Notes under the pieces: model-generated
The model's input: the letters and a program-made list of their open reading frames with translations, nothing else
What the model was told of the DNA's origin: nothing
Databases searched by the model: none
Assembly (NCBI RefSeq): GCF_042887685.1
Contig: NZ_JBHVOS010000004.1
Coordinates: 62,001 to 126,000 of the forward strand
DNA: 64,000 nucleotides
Origin: Oerskovia sp042887685
GTDB lineage: Bacteria > Actinomycetota > Actinomycetes > Actinomycetales > Cellulomonadaceae
Direction: 5' to 3'
Made by a program: the position numbers and the translations under genes
In this document: positions 41,104 to 49,603 of the stretch, piece after piece
Numbering within the stretch: the stretch's first letter is position 1
Layout of the letters: each line of letters starts with the position of its first letter

Positions 41104-42438
41104 TCAGCTTCCGCCCTCTGCGGGCACGGGTGTCGCGAACTCGGGGGTCTCCGGCTCACGCGTCGACGAGATCGTGATCAGGTCCTCCTGGGTGATCTTC
41201 GGGTCTGCGCCCTCGTTGCGGACCGACGACATCGCTCCGCCGGGAATCTCGAGAGCGGTCTCGAGCGTCGACGGGTCGCCGATCGCCTGCCACGTGTAGG
41301 GGGACGAGATCTTCTGCCCGTCGACCACCATCCCCCGGTTCGTCTCCTCGAAGTAGCTGCTCGTGACCAGGCGGACCCCGTTGACCTCGACGACCTCCAC
41401 ACCGGCGTTGCGCAGCTCCTCGAGGATGTTGAAGAGCTTGCTCGCGGGGATCCGCTGGTCGGACTCGGTGATCGTGAGCGTGATCCCCGGGCCTTCCGCG
41501 GGCAGGCGACCCGAGAGGATCCCCTGCGTCTGCGACTGACGCTGGGCGAGCTCGAGCGCGGCGCGCTGCTGCCCGGACCCGGAGCTCAGCTCGTCACGCG
41601 TGTCCTGAAGCCCCTCCACGCGCCTCTCGAGATCGTTCGCGCGCTGGGTGACGTCGTCCAGGAGGCGGACCAGGTCGCTCTGACGCAGCGACGAGAGCTG
41701 CTGCTCCTGCGTCTGGCTCACCTGCACGGCCAGCGCGAACCCGAGCAGGGCGCACAGGAGACCGGCGAGAAGCTGGGAACGGGTGACCGTCGGCCTCATG
41801 GCGCGACCGAGCTTCGCCCAGCCGCCCGAGGAGCCGGTGGGCGTCGCCGCGGGCGTGGCAGGAGCGTCTCCGCTCGCCTCGTGCCGCCCGTGCGGCCTGT
41901 CCGGTCCCACGGGCGGAGCAGCCGCGGCCCGAGAAGTGGCAGGGGTCTCGCTCCCGGCGCCGGGAGCGACGTCGGTGATGTCGGGAGCGGGGGGTGTCGC
42001 CTCGGCAGAGGCGACAGAGGCGACAGAGGCGACCGTGTCGGCGATCGGACCGTCGATCGGCGGCGCGTCGTCCCGCGCGGCCTCCCCGCGCCCGGTCCCG
42101 GGAGCGGCGCGGTCGGGAGCGTCGTGCGCGGCGGGCACCACGGGAAGCACGGAGGGCGCAGCAGGTGCCTCAGGCACAGCGGCAGGACCTGGTGCGACGG
42201 GCGCCTCGGCCGCAGCCTCCTCGACGTCGGGACCGGACGGGTCGCCGGGACCGGTCTCCTCCGTGTCGACGGTCGAAGCGGTCGAAGCGGCCGGAGCGGT
42301 CTGCGCCGCGGCGTCCTCGTCGAGGTGCTCCGTCCCTCCGGCGGGGACGTCGGTCACGGGCACCGCAGCCTCCTCGGGGGCCTCGGAGGTCTCGGGGTCC
42401 GCAGGACCGTTGCCCTCGGGGGGCGGGCTCGTCGTCAT
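41104..42438 (-). CDS. DUF881 protein with long disordered N-terminus
   Basis: The 444-residue protein starts MTTSPPPEGN and runs for about 210 residues of Pro/Ala/Glu/Asp-rich low-complexity sequence before a transmembrane helix (LLAGLLCALLGFALAVQVSQ), a coiled coil (LRQSDLVRLLDDVTQRANDL) and the extracytoplasmic DUF881 domain (ILEELRNAGVEVVEVNGVRL, YTWQAIGDPSTLETALEIPG). It is the last gene of a four-gene unit with Sbp, a second DUF881 protein and a CDP-alcohol phosphatidyltransferase. Function unknown; the cytoplasmic tail is much longer than in the sister protein. Confidence 0.88.
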   Translation of the reverse strand: MTTSPPPEGNGPADPETSEAPEEAAVPVTDVPAGGTEHLDEDAAAQTAPAASTASTVDTEETGPGDPSGPDVEEAAAEAPVAPGPAAVPEAPAAPSVLPVVPAAHDAPDRAAPGTGRGEAARDDAPPIDGPIADTVASVASVASAEATPPAPDITDVAPGAGSETPATSRAAAAPPVGPDRPHGRHEASGDAPATPAATPTGSSGGWAKLGRAMRPTVTRSQLLAGLLCALLGFALAVQVSQTQEQQLSSLRQSDLVRLLDDVTQRANDLERRVEGLQDTRDELSSGSGQQRAALELAQRQSQTQGILSGRLPAEGPGITLTITESDQRIPASKLFNILEELRNAGVEVVEVNGVRLVTSSYFEETNRGMVVDGQKISSPYTWQAIGDPSTLETALEIPGGAMSSVRNEGADPKITQEDLITISSTREPETPEFATPVPAEGGS

Positions 42439-42446
42439 CGCGTCAC

Positions 42447-42779
42447 CTACGCCTTGAACAGGTGCCGACGGATCGCGGCCGCGTTGGAGAAGATGCGGAT
42501 CCCGAGGACGACGACGACGCCCGTCGAGAGCTGCGTACCCACGCCGAGCTGGTCTCCGAGGAACACGATGAGCGCCGCGACGACCACGTTCGAGAGGAAC
42601 GAGACGAGGAAGACCTTGTCGTTGAAGAGCCCGTCGAGCATGGCGCGCAGGCCGCCGAAGAGCGCGTCGAGCGCCGCGACGACCGCGATGGGCAGGTAGG
42701 GCTGCAGGGCGACGGGGACCGTGGGTTGGAGCACGAGCCCCGCCACGACTCCGAGGACCAGTCCGACGACTGCGATCAT
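42447..42779 (-). CDS. small basic protein family (DUF1290, Sbp-like)
   Basis: The 110-residue membrane protein has three helices with family motifs: IAVVGLVLGVVAGLVLQPTV, PYLPIAVVAALDALFGGLRA, and GDQLGVGTQLSTGVVVVLGI. It overlaps the stop of the upstream DUF881 gene (ATGA), and the next DUF881 gene follows after eight bases. Function unknown, linked to envelope or division by context in Gram-positives. Confidence 0.9.
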   Translation of the reverse strand: MIAVVGLVLGVVAGLVLQPTVPVALQPYLPIAVVAALDALFGGLRAMLDGLFNDKVFLVSFLSNVVVAALIVFLGDQLGVGTQLSTGVVVVLGIRIFSNAAAIRRHLFKA

Positions 42780-43777
42780 TCCGTGCTCTCCTGCCCTGCG
42801 AGTGAACTGTCGGCTCCGGTGGGACCGGTCGTCGACGCGGGGCTCTCCGTCTCCCCCGTCGACGCGCCGTCCTGCCCGGTCGGCGCCGCAGGCTCGTCAC
42901 CTGTGGCTGCCGTGGAGTCTACGGCGTGCGCGTAGAACAGACGTTGGATCCCGTTGCCGGGCAACGAGAGCTTGCTCTGCGCGATCCGGCTGTACTGGAT
43001 CCCCCAGGTCGAGCTGATGGTGCTCAGGTACCCGGGGGCCGCCGAGCGGGCGAACTCGGTCTCGAGCGTGGCGGGGTCCCCGATCGCCTCGACCTTGTAG
43101 GGGGCGATCAGGGGCTGGAGGTCCACGAGGATCGCCTCGCCCGCGCTCCGCACGGCGCTGAGCGGCGTGAGGCGCTGCCCGTTGATCGCGATGGCCTCCG
43201 CGCCGGAGGCCCAGAGCGAGTTGACCACGCGCTGCAGGTCGCCGTCCTGCACCTTCTTGTTGTGGGACTGGTCGTCCGCGCCCACGCCCGCCGCAGCGTC
43301 GTTGAGCGTGATCACGAGCCCCGGTCCGGTGACCGCGATCGACCCGTTGGCGACGCCGTCGGTCTGGAGGGTCTCGAGCAGGACGGGGTCGACGTCGGCG
43401 AGGGCGTCCGTCTGCAGGGTGTCGATCTCCTCGCTGAGGGCCGTGGCCTGCGCGGACAGTGCGTCGACGTCGTCCCGCCGGCTCAGGATCTCCTTCTCGA
43501 GCACCTTGCGCGCCTCGATCGCGGCGCCCTGGGGTGCGCGCAGGTCGATCGTCGCTGCGGTCGTCACGAAGCCCAGCAGGATCGCGAGCGCGGTGACGAG
43601 GATCCAGGTGCGGGTCTTGCGCGGTGGTTCGTCCCCGGCGGCGCGCCGTGCGGCGGCCTCCGCGTATCCGGCGTCGAGCGGGCGGTCCATGACCTCGGTG
43701 AGGAGGGTCATGGAGGCGTCGAGGGCCGGCTTCCCGTGCCGGGAGCCGTGCGCGTCGTTGCGGGGGGCGGAGGTCAT
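42776..43777 (-). CDS. DUF881 protein
   Basis: The 333-residue protein has a cytoplasmic tail of about 55 residues, a transmembrane helix (TWILVTALAILLGFVTTAAT), a coiled coil (LEKEILSRRDDVDALSAQAT) and a DUF881 domain (LQRVVNSLWASGAEAIAING, LTPLSAVRSAGEAILVDLQP). A second low-complexity stretch closes the protein. Start overlaps the stop of the phosphatidyltransferase gene by ATGA. Confidence 0.9.
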   Translation of the reverse strand: MTSAPRNDAHGSRHGKPALDASMTLLTEVMDRPLDAGYAEAAARRAAGDEPPRKTRTWILVTALAILLGFVTTAATIDLRAPQGAAIEARKVLEKEILSRRDDVDALSAQATALSEEIDTLQTDALADVDPVLLETLQTDGVANGSIAVTGPGLVITLNDAAAGVGADDQSHNKKVQDGDLQRVVNSLWASGAEAIAINGQRLTPLSAVRSAGEAILVDLQPLIAPYKVEAIGDPATLETEFARSAAPGYLSTISSTWGIQYSRIAQSKLSLPGNGIQRLFYAHAVDSTAATGDEPAAPTGQDGASTGETESPASTTGPTGADSSLAGQESTE

Positions 43778-44439
43778 CCTGCGGCCGTCTCCTGGGGGTC
43801 GGTGCGGGGTGCGACGAGCTGACGGGTCTGACGGATGTACTGGACGCCGGCGAGCCAGTAGAGGCCGATCCCCCATCCGGTGAAGGCCCAGCCGATGATG
43901 GAGGCGGTCGCGCCGAGGGCGCCGGGGGCCTCGGCCAGCAGGAGGAGCGGGAAGGCGTAGAGGAGTGCGAAGGTCGCTGCCTTGCCGACGAAGCTGACGG
44001 GGAGGGGGCCGTACCCGTGGCGGGTGAGGACGGGCAGGAGGCACAGGAGGGTGACGTCGCGGAGCAGGATCACGACGAGGACCCAGAGCGGGACGACGTC
44101 CCTCCACGCGAGGCCGACGAGGGTGACGAGGATGAAGAGCCTGTCGGCCGCCGGGTCGAGCATCTGACCGAGCTTGGTGACCTGGTCGAGGCGTCGGGCG
44201 AGGACGCCGTCGAGCCAGTCGGAGGCTCCGGAGATCGCGAGGACCGCGAGCGCCCACTCGTCGTTGCCGCGGACGATGAGGACGGCGAAGACGGGGACGA
44301 GGGCGAGCCGGAGCAGGCTGATGACGTTGGGGATCGTGAGGATGCGTGAGCTGACCTCTTGATCTGCTGCCACGCCCACCGTCCGTTGCTCCGTGCGTCT
44401 CGTGCGTCCTGTTGCTGTCTTCATCCTACGGTGGGCCAT
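43774..44439 (-). CDS. CDP-alcohol phosphatidyltransferase (PgsA-like)
   Basis: The 221-residue membrane enzyme contains the CDP-alcohol signature: SDWLDGVLARRLDQVTKLGQ followed by MLDPAADR (D-G-x2-A-R-x8-G-x3-D-x3-D). It transfers a phosphatidyl group from CDP-diacylglycerol to an alcohol, probably glycerol-3-phosphate. It corresponds by position to pgsA2 of mycobacteria. The start is uncertain: ATG 44439 or the ATG at 44424; both follow TAGGAT hexamers. Confidence 0.88.
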   Translation of the reverse strand: MAHRRMKTATGRTRRTEQRTVGVAADQEVSSRILTIPNVISLLRLALVPVFAVLIVRGNDEWALAVLAISGASDWLDGVLARRLDQVTKLGQMLDPAADRLFILVTLVGLAWRDVVPLWVLVVILLRDVTLLCLLPVLTRHGYGPLPVSFVGKAATFALLYAFPLLLLAEAPGALGATASIIGWAFTGWGIGLYWLAGVQYIRQTRQLVAPRTDPQETAAG

Positions 44440-44836
44440 CCTAGGGCCGGGTGGGTGTGGAGTGCTGGCATTTCGGGGGTTCGGGCGGGGCGTTGTGGTC
44501 GGTTCTTCCGGTTCGTGGTGTATTGCCCGTGGGTGGCGTGCGTGACAGAGGCTTGCCTCTGGGGCGTCGGTGCGTCCGACCGTGCCGCTGCCCTGGCGGG
44601 GAGGGCTCTGTGCTCGACGTCACCGGGCCGAGGTTCTCCCTCGAGGGCGGGTGTCGCGTAGACTGGCGGCACAATCTGGAGTTCGTCGCTGTTCCCGTGT
44701 GTTCGTGTGAGTGTGGCCCGCCGCTGTCTTTGCGCGGGCGAGTCACCGGTGTGTGTTCGGGAGTGCGGCCAGTGGAGAGCCGACTTGGCGACCACGCGTA
44801 ACTCCCACCCTCAGCGAAACGGTTGAACACATCTCC
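44440..44836. other. 397-bp divergent intergenic region and helicase 5' leader
   Basis: It contains a small hairpin (CAGAGGC-TT-GCCTCTG, 44546-44561) and the helicase promoter region; from about 44671 it is a leader of roughly 165 nt. No gene is supported. Confidence 0.4.
44659..44664 (+). promoter_or_regulatory. putative -10 of the DEAD-box helicase gene
   Basis: TAGACT within GTCGCGTAGACTGG fits the -10 consensus. It implies a leader of about 165 nt before the ATG, in contrast to the leaderless genes around. The -35 box is unclear. Confidence 0.35.
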
Positions 44837-46759
44837 ATGTCTCTTGACACCTCTGCGCCCTCGCACGCCCTCGACCAGGTCGAGGCCGCCCAGACGCCGG
44901 CTCCGGCCGAGCAGTCGGGCCCCACGTTCGCAGACCTGGGTCTGCCCTCGAACATCCTGAAGGCCGTGACGGACCTCGGCTTCACGATCCCCTCCGCGAT
45001 CCAGGAGCGTGCGATCCCCGCGCTGCTCTCCGGTCGCGACATCACGGGCGTCGCCCAGACCGGTACGGGCAAGACTGCCGCGTTCGGTCTGCCGATGCTC
45101 GCTGCGATCGACCCGAACCTGGGTCGTGTCCAGGGCCTGGTCCTCGCCCCGACCCGTGAGCTCGCGATGCAGGTGGCCGAGGCCATCGAGTCGTTCGCGA
45201 AGCATGTGCCGGGCATCGAGGTCGTCGCGGTCTACGGCGGGTCGCCGTACCAGCCTCAGCAGCGTGCGCTGCAGCGCGGTGCCCAGATCGTCGTCGGTAC
45301 CCCCGGCCGTGTGATGGACCACCTGGAGCGTCGCAGCCTCGTGCTCGACGACATCCGCTACCTCGTCCTGGACGAGGCGGACGAGATGCTGCGCATGGGC
45401 TTCGCGGAGGACGTCGAGAAGATCTTCGGTCAGGCTCCCAAGGAGCGTCAGGTCGCGCTGTTCTCCGCGACGATGCCGGCCCCGATCCGTCGGGTGGCCG
45501 CCCAGCACCTGAACGACCCGGTCGAGATCGCGGTGACGCGCCAGTCCTCGACGGTCACGTCGGTGCGCCAGACGTACTCGGTGGTGCCGTTCCGTCACAA
45601 GACGGGTGCCCTGGTGCGTGTCCTCGCGACGTCGGACGCCGACGCGGCGATCGTGTTCACCCGTACCCGTGGCGCGGCCGAGGAGGTCGGGTCGGCTCTC
45701 GTCGAGCGCGGCATCTCGGCGGCGACGATCTCGGGTGACGTGGCGCAGAAGGACCGCGAGAAGATCGTCGAGCGTCTGCGCTCGGGCGCTCTGGACGTGC
45801 TGGTCGCGACGGACGTCGCGGCTCGTGGCCTGGACGTGGACCGCATCGGCCTGGTCGTGAACTTCGACTTGCCGGGCGAGCCGGAGGCCTACGTGCACCG
45901 CATCGGCCGTACGGGGCGTGCGGGGCGTACGGGTGAGGCCCTGAGCTTCGTGACCCCGGGTGAGCGCAACCGTCTGAAGTTCATCGAGAAGACCATCCGT
46001 GCGAGCCTCGAGGAGGTCGACGTGCCCTCCCCCGCGGACGTCTCCGCGCACAAGGCTCGTCGCATCCTCGGGCAGGTCGCCGAGCGTCAGGCTGCCGGTC
46101 GTCTGTCGATGTACCGCGACCTGGTCGCGGCGCACGTCGCGGAGTCGGGCATCGACCCGATCGACCTCGCGTCTGTGCTGGTCGCCCTGTCGGTCGGTGA
46201 CGACGGCCCCAAGGCGCGCGAGGAGCAGGAGCTCTTCGAGGCGCAGCGTGCCGAGGCGAAGAACGCCCGTCGTGAGCGCGAGTCGCGCCCCTATGGTGAG
46301 CGTGACTCGCGCGGCCCCCGTGAGGGTGGGCGTGGCGGGGAGCGCGGCATCCGTCGTGACGCCGTCGGTACCCGCTACCGTCTGGCCGTCGGGCACACGC
46401 ACGGCGCGCAGCCGTCGGGCATCGTCGGCGCGCTGACGAACGAGGGCGGCCTCAACGGCAAGGACCTGGGCAAGATCGACATCTTCCCGAGCTTCTCGCT
46501 GGTGGACATCGCCACGCCGCTCGACGCCGCCACGATCGACCGCATCTCGCGTGCCCGTGTCGCGGGCAAGTCGCTGCGGATCCAGGTGGACCAGGGTGCG
46601 CCTCAGGGTGCTCGTGGCCCGCGTGCGGGTGCTTCGGCGCCTCGTTCGGGCGGCTACTCGGGTGGTCACTCGGGTCACGGCCCGGCCGGTCGTTACGACG
46701 AGCGTGGCGAGCGTGGCGGGGAGCGCAAGGCTCCCCGGTTCCGCGCCGGTGAGCGCTGA
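44837..46759 (+). CDS. deaD: DEAD-box ATP-dependent RNA helicase (DeaD/CsdA type)
   Basis: The 640-residue protein has the complete helicase core: FADLGLPSNILKAVTDLGF Q-motif region, AQTGTGKTAAFGLP (Walker A), YLVLDEADEMLRMGF, LFSATMPAPIRR, HRIGRTGRAGRTGE. The C-terminus holds an Arg/Gly-rich linker, a DbpA-type RNA-binding domain (RYRLAVGHTHGAQPSGIVGA; IDIFPSFSLVDIATPLD) and an RGG-like tail. It unwinds structured rRNA or mRNA, especially in cold. Codon use favours CGT and GGT far more than neighbours, typical of a highly expressed gene. The ATG follows a long leader. Confidence 0.94.
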   Translation: MSLDTSAPSHALDQVEAAQTPAPAEQSGPTFADLGLPSNILKAVTDLGFTIPSAIQERAIPALLSGRDITGVAQTGTGKTAAFGLPMLAAIDPNLGRVQGLVLAPTRELAMQVAEAIESFAKHVPGIEVVAVYGGSPYQPQQRALQRGAQIVVGTPGRVMDHLERRSLVLDDIRYLVLDEADEMLRMGFAEDVEKIFGQAPKERQVALFSATMPAPIRRVAAQHLNDPVEIAVTRQSSTVTSVRQTYSVVPFRHKTGALVRVLATSDADAAIVFTRTRGAAEEVGSALVERGISAATISGDVAQKDREKIVERLRSGALDVLVATDVAARGLDVDRIGLVVNFDLPGEPEAYVHRIGRTGRAGRTGEALSFVTPGERNRLKFIEKTIRASLEEVDVPSPADVSAHKARRILGQVAERQAAGRLSMYRDLVAAHVAESGIDPIDLASVLVALSVGDDGPKAREEQELFEAQRAEAKNARRERESRPYGERDSRGPREGGRGGERGIRRDAVGTRYRLAVGHTHGAQPSGIVGALTNEGGLNGKDLGKIDIFPSFSLVDIATPLDAATIDRISRARVAGKSLRIQVDQGAPQGARGPRAGASAPRSGGYSGGHSGHGPAGRYDERGERGGERKAPRFRAGER

Positions 46760-46801
46760 GCGCACCGTCGGGTCCTGAACGGGCCTGCTGAGCACGACGA
46801 G

Positions 46802-46835
46802 AGGGCCCCCGGAACCACCTGGTTCCGGGGGCCCT
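46802..46835. terminator. terminator after the DEAD-box helicase
   Basis: Perfect 15-bp arms AGGGCCCCCGGAACC / GGTTCCGGGGGCCCT with a 4-nt loop and a short pyrimidine tail (TCCTC). It serves the convergent PH-domain gene too. Confidence 0.85.
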
Positions 46836-46903
46836 TCCTCGTCGGGTCGTCGGGATCGTGGTGTGCCGCACCGGAGCGGCGCACCGTGCCCGACGGCGTC
46901 GCG

Positions 46904-47383
46904 TCAGTCCTCGTGCGCCTCGCCGTGGGCTGCGACGAGGGCCGCCAGGCGAGCCGCCTCGTTCTCGCTGCGCCGGGCCCCGTCCGCGCGCTGGATGCCC
47001 ATGACCGCGAGCGCCTTGCCGTCCGACAGGTCGAGGCGTACCCAGGGGTCGCCGGGGCCGAAGCGTACGGAGACGACCTGGGGCCAGTCGAGGTGGCGGG
47101 TGAAGACGATGTTGTGCACGGTGAGGTGCTCGGGGGTGACGGTGGCGCGGACCTGGCCGAGGCGCCACAGGACGAGGGCGCAGAAGGCGCCGACGCCGAT
47201 GGTGGCTGCCTTGTTCCATCCGGAGTCGGTGCCGGGGCCGGTCGCGACGAGGGCGACGAAGGTGCAGCCGGCGAGGATCACGAGTGCGGCGGTGTAGGCG
47301 GCGGCGGTGCCCCAGCGTGGGCGGAAGGTGGCGTAGGGGTCGCCGGTCAGGGGTTCGGGGGGTGGTGCGACGTTGCTGCTCAC
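46904..47383 (-). CDS. PH-domain membrane protein (Cfp-6-like)
   Basis: The 159-residue protein has two helices (AAYTAALVILAGCTFVALVA and ATIGVGAFCALVLWRLGQV, about residues 28-75) followed by a bacterial PH domain: VTPEHLTVHNIVFTRHLDWP and WVRLDLSDGKALAVMGIQRA. It resembles actinobacterial low-molecular-weight antigen 6 proteins. The GTG start follows AGGGAGGA. Function unknown; it follows hisG in the same orientation, but a terminator-like hairpin separates them. Confidence 0.8.
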   Translation of the reverse strand: MSSNVAPPPEPLTGDPYATFRPRWGTAAAYTAALVILAGCTFVALVATGPGTDSGWNKAATIGVGAFCALVLWRLGQVRATVTPEHLTVHNIVFTRHLDWPQVVSVRFGPGDPWVRLDLSDGKALAVMGIQRADGARRSENEAARLAALVAAHGEAHED

Positions 47384-47684
47384 GTTCCTATCCTCCCTCT
47401 GTCCCTGCCCGAGCGTTCCGGGGAGCGGTCCATGCTCGCGGGTGGTGCTCCACCAGGAGAGCCTCTGCACGGTCCCCGGCGCGGCGAGCACCCCGTGACC
47501 TGCTTCCCCGCCCGCGTCGGGCACGCGAGCGGCCGGGGACGACGTCGCCCGGGTACCGACGCGCTGACGCGTGGTACCCGGGCGGTGGGTGTTGTCGACC
47601 GGTTCCTCGGGGCGTAGGGGGCCGGTCGGGCCGGCCCGGTCCGTTGGCTCCCTCCCGGGGGCTGCGGGCCCCTGGAGGGAAGGC
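47384..47684. other. 301-bp intergenic region hisG/PH-domain gene
   Basis: It contains a hairpin at 47550-47580 (CGGGTACC and GGTACCCG arms) and the hisG terminator at 47649-47679. No gene is supported. Confidence 0.4.
47649..47679 (-). terminator. terminator after hisG
   Basis: CTCCCTCCCGGGGGC pairs imperfectly with GCCCCTGGAGGGA, immediately downstream of the hisG stop codon. Confidence 0.5.
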
Positions 47685-48539
47685 TCAGAGGCGGCAGGCG
47701 TGGATGGAGGTCACGAGGATGGCGCGTGCCCCGACCTCGTAGAGGGCGTCCATGAGCTTGTTGGTCTGGTCGCGGCGCACCATGGCGCGCACGGCTGCCC
47801 AGTCGCGGTCGTGCAGCGGTGAGACGGTCGGGGACTCGAGGCCCGGCGTGAGGGCCACTGCGGCCTCGACGAGGTGCGCGGGCACGTCGTAGTCCATCAG
47901 GACGTACTGGCGGGCCGTGAGGACGCCCAGGAGGCGACGGGTGAGGGTCTCCAGGCCTGCGGAGACGGCGTCGTCGGTCACGGAGGCCGGGCGGATCAGG
48001 ACGGCCTCGGACTTGAGGATGGGTTCGCCGAAGACCTCGAGGCCGGCTCCGCGCAGGGTCGTGCCGGTGGACACGACGTCGGCGACGACGTCGGCGATGC
48101 CGAGCTGGACGGCGGACTCGACGGCGCCGTCCAGGTGGACCACGGACGCCGTGACGCCGTTGGCGCGCAGGTGGTTCTCCACCAGGACCTCGTAGGACGT
48201 GGCCACGCGCAGTCCGTCGACCTGGTCGAGGGACGTGATGGTGCCGACGGGGGCGGCGTAGCGGAACGTGGAGCCGGCGAAGCCGAGCTGCATGTGCTCG
48301 ACCGCCTCGGCGCCGGAGTCGAGCAGCAGGTCGCGGCCGGTGATGCCGGCGTCGACCGTCCCGGTGCCGACGTACACGGCGATGTCCCGGGGGCGCAGGA
48401 AGAAGAACTCGACGTCGTTGTCCGGGTCTGCGAGCACGAGCTCACGGGTGTCGCGGCGCTGGCGGTAGCCGGCCTCGCGGAGCATGTCGACGGCGGGCTC
48501 GGACAGGGAGCCCTTGTTGGGAACGGCGATGCGGAGCAC
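47685..48539 (-). CDS. hisG: ATP phosphoribosyltransferase (long form)
   Basis: The 284-residue protein begins MLRIAVPNKGSLSEPAVDML and includes VYVGTGTVDAGITGRDLLLD, the PRPP-binding stretch ADVVADVVSTGTTLRGAGL, and a C-terminal regulatory ACT-like domain (LTPGLESPTVSPLHDRDWAA). The length and regulatory domain show the long form, inhibited by histidine, needing no HisZ. It catalyses the first step of histidine synthesis. hisE is upstream with a 194-bp gap. Confidence 0.96.
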   Translation of the reverse strand: MLRIAVPNKGSLSEPAVDMLREAGYRQRRDTRELVLADPDNDVEFFFLRPRDIAVYVGTGTVDAGITGRDLLLDSGAEAVEHMQLGFAGSTFRYAAPVGTITSLDQVDGLRVATSYEVLVENHLRANGVTASVVHLDGAVESAVQLGIADVVADVVSTGTTLRGAGLEVFGEPILKSEAVLIRPASVTDDAVSAGLETLTRRLLGVLTARQYVLMDYDVPAHLVEAAVALTPGLESPTVSPLHDRDWAAVRAMVRRDQTNKLMDALYEVGARAILVTSIHACRL

Positions 48540-48733
48540 GGGGTCCTCGCGTTTCTTGGGGAGTTCGGGGGGACGGGGCGGTCAGGGCGACCGATCACCC
48601 GGTCGGCGCGCCGGCGACGGCGGGCGCGCAGGGACGGACGGTGGACGACTGCGGACGACGGACATGCGTGAGGGAAGCGACCCGGTGGCGTGAGCCTCCG
48701 TGCGCCTCCCCCTGGACCCGGACCTGGCCGGGT

Positions 48734-48997
48734 TCACAGATGCTTGTACACGTCCTGCAGGGTCAGGCCCTTGGCCAGGAGCAGCACCTGCACGTGATAC
48801 AGGAGCTGGGAGACCTCCTCGGCCGTCTTGTCGTCACCCTCGTACTCGGCCGCCATCCACACCTCGGCGGCCTCCTCGACGATCTTCTTCCCGATCGCAT
48901 GGACACCGGCGTCCAGCTCCGCGACCGTGCCGGAACCGGCGGGTCGGGTGGTGGCCTTCTCGGTGAGCTCGGCGAACAGCCCTTCGAACGTCTTCAC
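48734..48997 (-). CDS. hisE: phosphoribosyl-ATP pyrophosphatase
   Basis: The 87-residue protein is a single HisE domain: KTFEGLFAELTEKATTRPAG, KKIVEEAAEVWMAAEYEGDD, EEVSQLLYHVQVLLLAKGL, with the metal-binding E-E-x2-E. It performs the second step of histidine synthesis. GTG 48997 lies six bases after TACCCT, so the hisE-hisG message is probably leaderless. Confidence 0.95.
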   Translation of the reverse strand: MKTFEGLFAELTEKATTRPAGSGTVAELDAGVHAIGKKIVEEAAEVWMAAEYEGDDKTAEEVSQLLYHVQVLLLAKGLTLQDVYKHL

Positions 48998-49059
48998 CCG
49001 ACCAGGGTAGTCGCCCCGCGGTGGGTGGGCCGACCTGTCCCGCCCACCGGTCACCGGGC

Positions 49060-49108
49060 GGCGCGGTGCGCCCCTCGGTGACCGGTGCGTCGAGGGGCGC
49101 ACCGCGCC
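49060..49108 (-). terminator. terminator of the riboflavin operon
   Basis: Perfect 18-bp arms (GGCGCGGTGCGCCCCTCG and its complement) around a 13-nt loop, just beyond the ribH stop codon and upstream of hisE. Confidence 0.85.
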
Positions 49109-49135
49109 GTCGGGCCGTGCGCCGTCAGCGGGTGC

Positions 49136-49603
49136 TCACAGGTCGCGCAGCGCCACGACCGTCGCGACGGCCGCCTCGACGGCCTCGGCGCCCTTGTCCT
49201 CGCGCGACCCGGGCAGGCCCGCCCGGTCGAGGGCCTGCTGCTCGTCGTCGCACGTGAGCACCCCGAAGCCGACCGGCACCCCGGTGCGGACCGAGACGTC
49301 GGTCAGGCCGGTGGTGGCGGCCGAGCACACGTACTCGAAGTGCGGGGTGCCACCCCTGATCACGACGCCGAGCGCGACGACGGCGTCCGCGCCGTGCTCG
49401 GCGGCGCGTGCGGCCGCGACGGGCAGCTCGAACGACCCGGGGACGCGGATCTCGGTGACGTGCGTGACGTGCGCGGCCGCGAGCGCCCGGCGGGCCCCGG
49501 CGAGGAGGCCGTCCATGACCTCGGTGTGCCAGCTGGCGGCCACGACGGTGATCCGCAGCCCGCTGCCGTCGACGGTGATCTGGGGTGCTCCTGCGCCGCT
49601 CAT
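49136..49603 (-). CDS. ribH: 6,7-dimethyl-8-ribityllumazine synthase
   Basis: The 155-residue protein has VAASWHTEVMDGLLAGA, the active-site VPGSFELPVAA and VVALGVVIRGGTPHFEYVC with its His. It condenses the RibBA and RibD products in riboflavin synthesis and typically forms large capsid-like assemblies. Its start overlaps the ribBA stop (ATGA). Last gene before a strong terminator. Confidence 0.96.
   Translation of the reverse strand: MSGAGAPQITVDGSGLRITVVAASWHTEVMDGLLAGARRALAAAHVTHVTEIRVPGSFELPVAAARAAEHGADAVVALGVVIRGGTPHFEYVCSAATTGLTDVSVRTGVPVGFGVLTCDDEQQALDRAGLPGSREDKGAEAVEAAVATVVALRDL

Noticed and set aside
47550..47580. Hairpin with GGTACC arms as a restriction-modification or att site
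   Set aside because: No associated gene and one bulge; probably an RNA structure in the region between hisG and the PH-domain gene.
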